A program made the translations under genes and the position numbers. DNA of 64,000 nucleotides, taken from NCBI GenBank assembly GCA_964036275.1, contig CAXIWQ010000140.1, positions 108,002 through 172,001 on the forward strand. Reading direction: 5' to 3'. This stretch comes from Litoditis marina (Eukaryota; Nematoda; Chromadorea; Rhabditida; Rhabditidae). The notes beneath the pieces were generated by a model, which worked only from the letters and a program-made list of their open reading frames with translations, was not told the DNA's origin and did not search any database. Positions 36,477 through 48,350 of the stretch are shown here, piece by piece (the first letter of the stretch is position 1; every line of letters starts with the position of its first letter).

Positions 36477-39129
36477 TGTAACTGCAAGCCAAAGAGTCGA
36501 TAACCGCGTTAGTTCGTATTTTTTGGCTGTGCGCCACAGAATAGATTGTCGTATTAGGTTTTTGTAGCTGGGAGCAACAGACCTGATAGCCGTGTAAACT
36601 TTTTTTTCTGTAGCTGCAAGCCAAAGAGTCGATAGCCGCGTTAATTCGTATTTCGTGGCTGTGCGCCACAGAAGTATTGAGTTTTTGTAGCTGGGAGCAA
36701 CAGATTTGATAACCGTATGAACTGTTCTTGGGAGCAAAGACTTGATAGCCGTATATTTTTTTTCTGTAGCTGCAAGGCAAAGAGTCAATAACCGCGTTAA
36801 TTCGTCTTTTGTGGCTGTGCGCCACAGAATATATAGTCGTGTTAGGTCTTTGTAGCTGGGAGCAACAGACTTGATAGCCGTATGAACTTTTCTCTGTAAC
36901 TGCAAGCCAACGAGTCGATTACCGCGTTTATTCGTATTTTGTGGCTGTGCGCCACAGAATAGATTGTCGTATTAGGTTTTTGTAGCTGGGAGCAACAGAT
37001 TAGATAGCCGTATGAAATGTTCTCTGTAGCTGCAAGGCAAAGAGTCGATAACCGCGTTAATTCGTATTTTGTGGCTGTACGCCACAGAATAGATTGTCGT
37101 ATCAGGTTTTTGTAGCTGGGAGCAACAGACTTGATAGCCGTATGAACTTTTTTTTCTGTAGCTGCAAGGCAAAGATTTAATAACCGCGTTAATTCGTCTT
37201 TTGTGGCTGTGCGCCACAGAATATTCAGTCGTATTAAGTTCTTGTAGCTGTGAGCAACACACTTGATAGCCGTATAAGCTTTTTTTCTGTAGCTGCAAGC
37301 CACAAAGTCAATAACCGCGTCAATTCGTACTTTGTGGTTGTGCACCACAGAATAGATTGTCGTATTAGGTTTTTGTAGCTGGGAGCAACAGATTAGATGG
37401 CCGTATGAAATGTTCTCTGTAGCTGCAAGGCAAAGAGTCGATAACCGCGTTAATTCGTATTTTGTGGCTGTACGCCACAGAATAGATTGTCGTATCAGGT
37501 TTTTGTAGCTGGGAGCAAAAGACTTGATAGCCGTATTAACTTTTTTCTGTAGCTGCAAACAGTCGATAACCGCGTTGATTCGTATTTTGTGGCTGTGCGC
37601 CACAGAATAGATAGTCGTATTAGGTTTTTGTAGCTGGCAGCAACAGATTTGATAGCCGTATGAACTGTTCTCTGTAACTGCAAGCCAAAGAGTCGATAAC
37701 CGCGTTAGTTCGTATTTTTGGCTGTGCGCCACAGAATAGATTGTCGTATTAGGTTTTTGTAGCTGGGAGCAACAGACCTGATAGCCGTGTAAACTTTTTT
37801 TTCTGTAGCTGCAAGCCAAAGAGTCGATAGCCGCGTTAATTCGTATTTCGTGGCTGTGCGCCACAGAAGTATTGAGTTTTTGTAGCTGGGAGCAACAGAT
37901 TTGATAACCGTATGAACTGTTCTTGGGAGCAAAGACTTGATAGCCGTATATTTTTTTTCTGTAGCTGCAAGGCAAAGAGTCAATAACCGCGTTAATTCGT
38001 CTTTTGTGGCTGTGCGCCACAGAATATATAGTCGTGTTAGGTCTTTGTAGCTGGGAGCAACAGACTTGATAGCCGTATGAACTTTTCTCTGTAACTGCAA
38101 GCCAACGAGTCGATTACCGCGTTTATTCGTATTTTGTGGCTGTGCGCCACAGAATAGATTGTCGTATTAGGTTTTTGTAGCTGGGAGCAACAGATTAGAT
38201 AGCCGTATGAAATGTTCTCTGTAGCTGCAAGGCAAAGAGTCGATAACCGCGTTAATTCGTATTTTGTGGCTGTACGCCACAGAATAGATTGTCGTATCAG
38301 GTTTTTGTAGCTGGGAGCAAAAGACTTGATAGCCGTATTAACTTTTTTCTGTAGCTGCAAACAGTCGATAACCGCGTTGATTCGTATTTTGTGGCTGTGC
38401 GCCACAGAATAGATAGTCGTATTAGGTTTTTGTAGCTGGGAGCAACATACTTGATAGCCGTATGAACTTTTTTCTGTAGCTGCACGGCAAAGAGTCAATA
38501 ACCGCGTTAATTTGTCTTTTGTGGCTGTGCGCCACAGAATATGAAGTCGTATTACGTTTTTGTAGCTGGGAGCAACAGACTTGATAGCCGTATAAACTTT
38601 TTTCCGTAGCTGCAAGGCAAAGAGGTAATAACCGCGTTAATTTGTCTTTTGTGGCTGTGCACCACAGAATAGATAGTTGTATTGGGTTTTTCTAGCTGGG
38701 AGCAACAGACTTGATAGCCGTATAAACTTTTTTTTCTGTAGCTGCAAGGCAAAGAGTCGATAACCGCGTTTATTCGTATTTTGTGGCTGTGTGCCACAGA
38801 ATAGATAGTTGTATTGGGTTTTTCTAGCTGGGAGCAACATACTTGATAGCCGTATAAACTTTTTTCTGTAGCTGCAAAACAAAGAGTCAATAACCGCGTT
38901 AATCTGTCTTTTGTGGCTGTGCGCCACAAAACATAAACTCGTATTAGGTTTTTGTAGTTGGGAGCAACAGACTTGATAGCCGTATTATTTTTTTTTTCTG
39001 TAACTGCAAGCCGAAGAGTCGATAACCGCGTTAATTCGTATTTCGTGGCTGTGCGCCACAGAATAGATAATCGTATTAGGTTTTTGTAGCTGGGAGCAAC
39101 AGACTTGATAGCCGTATAAACTTTTTTCT

Positions 39130-42100
39130 GTAGCTGCAAGGCAAAAAGTCGATAACCGCGTTAATTCGTATTTTGTGGCTGTGCGCCACAGAATAGATTG
39201 TCGTATTAGGTTTTTGTAGCTGGGAGCAACAGATTTGATAGCCGTATGAACTGTTTACTGTAAATGCAAGTCAAAGAGTCGATAACCGCGTAAATTCGTA
39301 TTTCGTGGCTGTGCGCCACAGAATAGATAGTCGTATTACTTTCTTGTAGCTGGGAGCAACAGACTTGATAGCCGTATGAACTTTTTTTTCTGTAGCTGCA
39401 AGGCAAAGATTTAATAACCGCGTTAATTCGTCTTTTGTGGCTGTGCGCCACAGAATATTCAGTCGTATTAAGTTCTTGTAGCTGTGAGCAACACACTTGA
39501 TAGCCGTATAAGCTTTTTTTCTGTAGCTGCAAGCCACAAAGTCAATAACCGCGTCAATTCGTACTTTGTGGTTGTGCACCACAGAATAGATTGTCGTATT
39601 AGGTTTTTGTAGCTGGGAGCAACAGATTAGATAGCCGTATGAAATGTTCTCTGTAGCTGCAAGGCAAAGAGTCGATAACCGCGTTAATTCGTATTTTGTG
39701 GCTGTACGCCACAGAATAGATTGTCGTATCAGGTTTTTGTAGCTGGGAGCAAAAGACTTGATAGCCGTATTAACTTTTTTCTGTAGCTGCAAACAGTCGA
39801 TAACCGCGTTGATTCGTATTTTGTGGCTGTGCGCCACAGAATAGATAGTCGTATTAGGTTTTTGTAGCTGGCAGCAACAGATTTGATAGCCGTATGAACT
39901 GTTCTCTGTAACTGCAAGCCAAAGAGTCGATAACCGCGTTAGTTCGTATTTTTTGGCTGTGCGCCACAGAATAGATTGTCGTATTAGGTTTTTGTAGCTG
40001 GGAGCAACAGACCTGATAGCCGTGTAAACTTTTTTTTCTGTAGCTGCAAGCCAAAGAGTCGATAGCCGCGTTAATTCGTATTTCGTGGCTGTGCGCCACA
40101 GAAGTATTGAGTTTTTGTAGCTGGGAGCAACAGATTTGATAACCGTATGAACTGTTCTTGGGAGCAAAGACTTGATAGCCGTATATTTTTTTTCTGTAGC
40201 TGCAAGGCAAAGAGTCAATAACCGCGTTAATTCGTCTTTTGTGGCTGTGCGCCACAGAATATATAGTCGTGTTAGGTCTTTGTAGCTGGGAGCAACAGAC
40301 TTGATAGCCGTATGAACTTTTCTCTGTAACTGCAAGCCAACGAGTCGATTACCGCGTTTATTCGTATTTTGTGGCTGTGCGCCACAGAATAGATTGTCGT
40401 ATTAGGTTTTTGTAGCTGGGAGCAACAGATTAGATAGCCGTATGAAATGTTCTCTGTAGCTGCAAGGCAAAGAGTCGATAACCGCGTTAATTCGTATTTT
40501 GTGGCTGTACGCCACAGAATAGATTGTCGTATCAGGTTTTTGTAGCTGGGAGCAACAGACTTGATAGCCGTATGAACTTTTTTTTCTGTAGCTGCAAGGC
40601 AAAGATTTAATAACCGCGTTAATTCGTCTTTTGTGGCTGTGCGCCACAGAATATTCAGTCGTATTAAGTTCTTGTAGCTGTGAGCAACACACTTGATAGC
40701 CGTATAAGCTTTTTTTCTGTAGCTGCAAGCCACAAAGTCAATAACCGCGTCAATTCGTACTTTGTGGTTGTGCACCACAGAATAGATTGTCGTATTAGGT
40801 TTTTGTAGCTGGGAGCAACAGATTAGATGGCCGTATGAAATGTTCTCTGTAGCTGCAAGGCAAAGAGTCGATAACCGCGTTAATTCGTATTTTGTGGCTG
40901 TACGCCACAGAATAGATTGTCGTATCAGGTTTTTGTAGCTGGGAGCAAAAGACTTGATAGCCGTATTAACTTTTTTCTGTAGCTGCAAACAGTCGATAAC
41001 CGCGTTGATTCGTATTTTGTGGCTGTGCGCCACAGAATAGATAGTCGTATTAGGTTTTTGTAGCTGGCAGCAACAGATTTGATAGCCGTATGAACTGTTC
41101 TCTGTAACTGCAAGCCAAAGAGTCGATAACCGCGTTAGTTCGTATTTTTTGGCTGTGCGCCACAGAATAGATTGTCGTATTAGGTTTTTGTAGCTGGGAG
41201 CAACAGACCTGATAGCCGTGTAAACTTTTTTTTCTGTAGCTGCAAGCCAAAGAGTCGATAGCCGCGTTAATTCGTATTTCGTGGCTGTGCGCCACAGAAG
41301 TATTGAGTTTTTGTAGCTGGGAGCAACAGATTTGATAACCGTATGAACTGTTCTTGGGAGCAAAGACTTGATAGCCGTATATTTTTTTTCTGTAGCTGCA
41401 AGGCAAAGAGTCAATAACCGCGTTAATTCGTCTTTTGTGGCTGTGCGCCACAGAATATATAGTCGTGTTAGGTCTTTGTAGCTGGGAGCAACAGACTTGA
41501 TAGCCGTATGAACTTTTCTCTGTAACTGCAAGCCAACGAGTCGATTACCGCGTTTATTCGTATTTTGTGGCTGTGCGCCACAGAATAGATTGTCGTATTA
41601 GGTTTTTGTAGCTGGGAGCAACAGATTAGATAGCCGTATGAAATGTTCTCTGTAGCTGCAAGGCAAAGAGTCGATAACCGCGTTAATTCGTATTTTGTGG
41701 CTGTACGCCACAGAATAGATTGTCGTATCAGGTTTTTGTAGCTGGGAGCAAAAGACTTGATAGCCGTATTAACTTTTTTCTGTAGCTGCAAACAGTCGAT
41801 AACCGCGTTGATTCGTATTTTGTGGCTGTGCGCCACAGAATAGATAGTCGTATTAGGTTTTTGTAGCTGGGAGCAACATACTTGATAGCCGTATGAACTT
41901 TTTTCTGTAGCTGCACGGCAAAGAGTCAATAACCGCGTTAATTTGTCTTTTGTGGCTGTGCGCCACAGAATATGAAGTCGTATTACGTTTTTGTAGCTGG
42001 GAGCAACAGACTTGATAGCCGTATAAACTTTTTTCCGTAGCTGCAAGGCAAAGAGGTAATAACCGCGTTAATTTGTCTTTTGTGGCTGTGCACCACAGAA

Positions 42101-42559
42101 TAGATAGTTGTATTGGGTTTTTCTAGCTGGGAGCAACAGACTTGATAGCCGTATAAACTTTTTTTTCTGTAGCTGCAAGGCAAAGAGTCGATAACCGCGT
42201 TTATTCGTATTTTGTGGCTGTGTGCCACAGAATAGATAGTTGTATTGGGTTTTTCTAGCTGGGAGCAACATACTTGATAGCCGTATAAACTTTTTTCTGT
42301 AGCTGCAAAACAAAGAGTCAATAACCGCGTTAATCTGTCTTTTGTGGCTGTGCGCCACAAAACATAAACTCGTATTAGGTTTTTGTAGTTGGGAGCAACA
42401 GACTTGATAGCCGTATTATTTTTTTTTTCTGTAACTGCAAGCCGAAGAGTCGATAACCGCGTTAATTCGTATTTCGTGGCTGTGCGCCACAGAATAGATA
42501 ATCGTATTAGGTTTTTGTAGCTGGGAGCAACAGACTTGATAGCCGTATAAACTTTTTTC
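39130..42559 (+). repeat. HOR of 3,430 bp, copy 2
   Basis: This is the second copy of the 3,430-bp unit, directly adjoining the first. The match ends at about 42,620, where GATAGTCG replaces GATTGTCG and other C-type units follow. Near-identity over 3.4 kb suggests a recent event or an assembly duplication; the sequence alone cannot tell these apart. Confidence 0.85.
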
Positions 42560-44427
42560 TGTAGCTGCAAGGCAAAAAGTCGATAACCGCGTTAATTCGT
42601 ATTTTGTGGCTGTGCGCCACAGAATAGATAGTCGTATTAGGTTTTTGTAGCTGGGAGCAACATACTTGATAGCCGTATAAACTTTTTTCTGTAGCTGCAC
42701 GGCAAAGAGTTAATAACCGCGTTTATTTGTCTTTTGTGGCTGTGCGCCACAGAATATGAAGTCGTATTACGTTTTTGTAGCTGGGAGCAACAGACTTGAT
42801 AGCCGTATAAACTTTTTTTCCGTAGCTGCAAGGCAAAGAGGTAATAACCGAGTTAATTTGTCTTTTGTGGCTGTGCGCCACAGAATATATAGTCGTATTA
42901 AGTTCTTGTAGCTGTGAGCAACACACTTGATAGCCGTATAAGCTTTTTTCTGTAGCTGCAAGCCACAGAGTCAATAACCGCGTTAATTAGTACTTTGTGG
43001 TTGTGCACCACTGAATAGATTGTCGTATTAGGTTTTTGTTGCTGGGAGCAACAGATTTGATAGCCGTATGAACTGTTTACTGTAATGGCAAGTCAAAGAG
43101 TCGATAACCGCGTTTATTTGTCTTTTGTGGCTGTGCGCCACAGAATATGAAGTATTACGTTTTTGTAGCTGGGAGCAACAGACTTGATAGCCGTATAAAC
43201 TTTTTTTCCGTAGCTGCAAGGCAAAGAGGTAATAACCGAGTTAATTTGTCTTTTGTGGCTGTGCGCCACAGAATATATAGTCGTATTAAGTTCTTGTAGC
43301 TGTGAGCAACACACTTGATAGCCGTATAAGCTTTTTTCTGTAGCTGCAAGCCACAGAGTCAATAACAGCGTTAATTAGTACTTTGTGGTTGTGCACCACT
43401 GAATAGATTGTCGTATTAGGTTTTTGTAGCTGGGAGCAACCGACTTGATAGCCGTATTAACTTTTTTCTGTAGCTGCAAGGCAAAAAGTCGATAACCGCG
43501 TTAATTCGTATTTTGTGGATGTGTGCCACAGAATAGATAGTTGTATTGGGTTTTTCTAGCTGGGAGCAACATACTTGATAGCCGTATAAATTTTTTTCTG
43601 TAGCTGCAAGGCAAAGAGTCAATAACCGCGTTAATTTGTCTTTTGTGGCTGTGCGCCACAGAATATAAAGTCGTATTAGGTTTTTGTAGCTGGGAGCAAC
43701 AGACGTGATAGCCGTATGAATTTTTTTCTGTAGCTGCAAGGCAAAGAGGTAATAACCGCGTTAATTTGTCTTTTGTGGCTGTGCGCCACAGAATATAAAG
43801 TCGTATTAGGTTTTTGTAGCCATGAGCAACAGACTTGATAGCCGTATAAACTTTTTTCTGTAGCTGCAAGGCAAAAAGTCGATAACCGCGTTAATTCGTA
43901 TTTTGTGGCTGTGTGCCACAGAATAGATAGTTGTATTGGGTTTTTCTAGCTGGGAGCAACATACTTGATAGCCGTATAAATTTTTTTTCTGTAGCTGCAA
44001 GGCAAAGAGTCAATAACCGCGTTAATTTGTCTTTTGTGGCTGTGCGCCACAGAATATAAAGTCGTATTAGGTTTTTGTAGCCATGAGCAACAGACCTGAT
44101 AGCCGTATGAACTGTTCTCTGTAGCTGCAAGGCAAAAAGTCGATAACCGCGTTAATTCGTATTTTGTGGCTGTGCGCCACAGAATAGATTGTCGTATTAG
44201 GTTTTTGTAGCTGGGAGCAACAGATTTGATAGCCGTATGAACTGTTTACTGTAAATGCAAGTCAAAGAGTCGATAACCGCGTAAATTCGTATTTCGTGGC
44301 TGTGCGCCACAGAATAGATAGTCGTATTACTTTCTTGTAGCTGGGAGCAACAGACTTGATAGCCGTATGAACTTTTTTTTCTGTAGCTGCAAGGCAAAGA
44401 TTTAATAACCGCGTTAATTCGTCTTTT
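42560..44427 (+). repeat. Short 391-bp tandem pair and A-like units
   Basis: About 42,720-43,020 matches 43,108-43,430 at 388-391 bp (three monomers); copy 2 has lost TCG near 43,152 (GAAGTATTACG). Units around 43,080 (GTAATGGCAAG) and 43,517 (GTGGATGTG) have private changes. From 43,680 the CATGAGCAAC units and then the GATTTAATAACC unit follow, like 35.3-36.0 kb. Confidence 0.7.
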
Positions 44428-47424
44428 GTGGCTGTGCGCCACAGAATATTCAGTCGTATTAAGTTCTTGTAGCTGTGAGCAACACACTTGATAGCCGTAT
44501 AAGCTTTTTTTCTGTAGCTGCAAGCCACAAAGTCAATAACCGCGTCAATTCGTACTTTGTGGTTGTGCACCACAGAATAGATTGTCGTATTAAGTTTTTG
44601 TAGCTGGCAGCAACAGATTTGATAGCCGTATGAACTGTTCTCTGTAACTGCAAGCCAAAGAATCGATAACCGCGTTAGTTCGTATTTTTTGGCTGTGCGC
44701 CACAGAATAGATTGTCGTATTAGGTTTTTGTAGCTGGGAGCAACAGACCTGATAGCCGTGTAAACTTTTTTTCTGTAGCTGCAAGCCAAAGAGTCGATAG
44801 CCGCGTTAATTCGTATTTCGTGGCTGTGCGCCACAGAAGAGATAGTCGTATTGAGTTTTTGTAGCTGGGAGCAACAGATTTGATAACCGTATGAACTGTT
44901 CTTGGGAGCAAAGACTTGATAGCCGTATATTTTTTTCTGTAGCTGCAAGGCAAAGAGTCAATAACCGCGTTAATTCGTCTTTTGTGGCTGTGCGCCACAG
45001 AATATATAGTCGTGTTAGGTCTTTGTAGCTGGGAGCAACAGACTTGATAGCCGTATGAACTTTTCTCTGTAACTGCAAGCCAACGAGTCGATTACCGCGT
45101 TTATTCGTATTTTGTGGCTGTGCGCCACAGAATAGATTGTCGTATTAGGTTTTTGTAGCTGGGAGCAACAGATTAGATAGCCGTATGAAATGTTCTCTGT
45201 AGCTGCAAGGCAAAGAGTCGATAACCGCGTTAATTCGTATTTTGTGGCTGTACGCCACAGAATAGATTGTCGTATCAGGTTTTTGTAGCTGGGAGCAAAA
45301 GACTTGATAGCCGTATTAACTTTTTTATGTAGCTGCAAACAGTCGATAACCGCGTTGATTCGTATTTTGTGGCTGTGCGCCACAGAATAGATAGTCGTAT
45401 TAGGTTTTTGTAGCTGGCAGCAACAGATTTGATAGCCGTATGAACTGTTCTCTGTAACTGCAAGCCAAAGAGTCGATAACCGCGTTAGTTCGTATTTCGT
45501 GGCTGTGCGCCACAGAAGAGATAGTCGTATTGAGTTTTTGTAGCTGGGAGCAACAGATTTGATAACCGTATGAACTGTTCTTGGGAGCAAAGACTTGATA
45601 GCCGTATATTTTTTTTCTGTAGCTGCAAGGCAAAGAGTCAATAACCGCGTTAATTCGTCTTTTGTGGCTGTGCGCCACAGAATATATAGTCGTGTTAGGT
45701 CTTTGTAGCTGGGAGCAACAGACTTGATAGCCGTATGAACTTTTCTCTGTAACTGCAAGCCAACGAGTCGATTACCGCGTTTATTCGTATTTTGTGGCTG
45801 TGCGCCACAGAATAGATTGTCGTATTAGGTTTTTGTAGCTGGGAGCAACAGATTAGATAGCCGTATGAAATGTTCTCTGTAGCTGCAAGGCAAAGAGTCG
45901 ATAACCGCGTTAATTCGTATTTTGTGGCTGTGCGCCACAGAATATTCAGTCGTATTAAGTTCTTGTAGCTGTGAGCAACACACTTGATAGCCGTATAAGC
46001 TTTTTTTCTGTAGCTGCAAGCCACAAAGTCAATAACCGCGTCAATTCGTACTTTGTGGTTGTGCACCACAGAATAGATTGTCGTATTAAGTTTTTGTAGC
46101 TGGCAGCAACAGATTTGATAGCCGTATGAACTGTTCTCTGTAACTGCAAGCCAAAGAATCGATAACCGCGTTAGTTCGTATTTTTTGGCTGTGCGCCACA
46201 GAATAGATTGTCGTATTAGGTTTTTGTAGCTGGGAGCAACAGACCTGATAGCCGTGTAAACTTTTTTTCTGTAGCTGCAAGCCAAAGAGTCGATAGCCGC
46301 GTTAATTCGTATTTCGTGGCTGTGCGCCACAGAAGAGATAGTCGTATTGAGTTTTTGTAGCTGGGAGCAACAGATTTGATAACCGTATGAACTGTTCTTG
46401 GGAGCAAAGACTTGATAGCCGTATATTTTTTTTCTGTAGCTGCAAGGCAAAGAGTCAATAACCGCGTTAATTCGTCTTTTGTGGCTGTGCGCCACAGAAT
46501 ATATAGTCGTGTTAGGTCTTTGTAGCTGGGAGCAACAGACTTGATAGCCGTATGAACTTTTCTCTGTAACTGCAAGCCAACGAGTCGATTACCGCGTTTA
46601 TTCGTATTTTGTGGCTGTGCGCCACAGAATAGATTGTCGTATTAGGTTTTTGTAGCTGGGAGCAACAGATTAGATAGCCGTATGAAATGTTCTCTGTAGC
46701 TGCAAGGCAAAGAGTCGATAACCGCGTTAATTCGTATTTTGTGGCTGTACGCCACAGAATAGATTGTCGTATCAGGTTTTTGTAGCTGGGAGCAAAAGAC
46801 TTGATAGCCGTATTAACTTTTTTATGTAGCTGCAAACAGTCGATAACCGCGTTGATTCGTATTTTGTGGCTGTGCGCCACAGAATAGATAGTCGTATTAG
46901 GTTTTTGTAGCTGGCAGCAACAGATTTGATAGCCGTATGAACTGTTCTCTGTAACTGCAAGCCAAAGAGTCGATAACCGCGTTAGTTCGTATTTCGTGGC
47001 TGTGCGCCACAGAAGAGATAGTCGTATTGAGTTTTTGTAGCTGGGAGCAACAGATTTGATAACCGTATGAACTGTTCTTGGGAGCAAAGACTTGATAGCC
47101 GTATATTTTTTTTCTGTAGCTGCAAGGCAAAGAGTCAATAACCGCGTTAATTCGTCTTTTGTGGCTGTGCGCCACAGAATATATAGTCGTGTTAGGTCTT
47201 TGTAGCTGGGAGCAACAGACTTGATAGCCGTATGAACTTTTCTCTGTAACTGCAAGCCAACGAGTCGATTACCGCGTTTATTCGTATTTTGTGGCTGTGC
47301 GCCACAGAATAGATTGTCGTATTAGGTTTTTGTAGCTGGGAGCAACAGATTAGATAGCCGTATGAAATGTTCTCTGTAGCTGCAAGGCAAAGAGTCGATA
47401 ACCGCGTTAATTCGTATTTTGTGG
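44428..47424 (+). repeat. Tandem HOR, period 1,497 bp, two adjoining copies
   Basis: 44,428-45,924 matches 45,925-47,421 at 1,496-1,497 bp. The period fits 11 monomers + 2 x 35 - 5 + 2. Both copies carry the private TTTTTTATGTAGC (near 45,325 and 46,822) and AAAGAATCGATAACC (near 44,658 and 46,154), which mark them as recent sisters. The 680-bp unit makes up the end of each copy. Confidence 0.82.
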
Positions 47425-48350
47425 CTGTACGCCACAGAATAGATTGTCGTATCAGGTTTTTGTAGCTGGGAGCAAAAGACTTGATAGCCGTATTAACTTT
47501 TTTCTGTAGCTGCAAACAGTCGATAACCGCGTTGATTCGTATTTTGTGGCTGTGCGCCACAGAATAGATAGTCGTATTAGGTTTTTGTAGCTGGCAGCAA
47601 CAGATTTGATAGCCGTATGAACTGTTCTCTGTAACTGCAAGCCAAAGAGTCGATAACCGCGTTAGTTCGTATTTCGTGGCTGTGCGCCACAGAAGAGATA
47701 GTCGTATTGAGTTTTTGTAGCTGGGAGCAACAGATTTGATAACCGTATGAACTGTTCTTGGGAGCAAAGACTTGATAGCCGTATATTTTTTTTCTGTAGC
47801 TGCAAGGCAAAGAGTCAATAACCGCGTTAATTCGTCTTTTGTGGCTGTGCGCCACAGAATATATAGTCGTGTTAGGTCTTTGTAGCTGGGAGCAACAGAC
47901 TTGATAGCCGTATGAACTTTTCTCTGTAACTGCAAGCCAACGAGTCGATTACCGCGTTTATTCGTATTTTGTGGCTGTGCGCCACAGAATAGATTGTCGT
48001 ATTAGGTTTTTGTAGCTGGGAGCAACAGATTAGATAGCCGTATGAAATGTTCTCTGTAGCTGCAAGGCAAAGAGTCGATAACCGCGTTAATTCGTATTTT
48101 GTGGCTGTACGCCACAGAATAGATTGTCGTATCAGGTTTTTGTAGCTGGGAGCAAAAGACTTGATAGCCGTATTAACTTTTTTCTGTAGCTGCAAACAGT
48201 CGATAACCGCGTTGATTCGTATTTTGTGGCTGTGCGCCACAGAATAGATAGTCGTATTAGGTTTTTGTAGCTGGCAGCAACAGATTTGATAGCCGTATGA
48301 ACTGTTCTCTGTAACTGCAAGCCAAAGAGTCGATAACCGCGTTAGTTCGT
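46512..48350 (+). repeat. HOR of 680 bp, repeated in series
   Basis: Copies run 46,512-47,191, 47,192-47,871 and part of a third up to about 48,350; an earlier one is 45,015-45,694. The period is five units: 5 x 130 + 35 - 5 = 680. The third copy departs where GTATTTTTTGGC replaces GTATTTCGTGG, bringing back a monomer that the 680-bp form lacks. Confidence 0.85.

Larger units (their letters stand above)
35930..38320 (+). repeat. Nested 1,196-bp HOR inside the 3,430-bp unit
   Basis: About 35,930-37,125 matches about 37,126-38,320 at 1,196 bp. Both contain GCAAAGATTTAATAACC, the CAAGCCACAAAG unit, a 125-bp unit, the 9-bp-deleted S2 and a 165-bp unit. The second copy has GATTAGATGGCCG where the first has GATTAGATAGCCG. 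The same nesting is repeated in the second 3,430-bp copy. Confidence 0.75.
35700..39129 (+). repeat. HOR of 3,430 bp, copy 1
   Basis: This block and 39,130-42,559 form an adjacent pair. The only difference I noticed is one T missing near 37,718 (GTATTTTTGGC against GTATTTTTTGGC near 41,150). It contains two 165-bp units, three 125-bp units (near 36,352, 37,548 and 38,351) and two units with a 9-bp loss in S2 (near 36,670 and 37,866). Confidence 0.85.
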
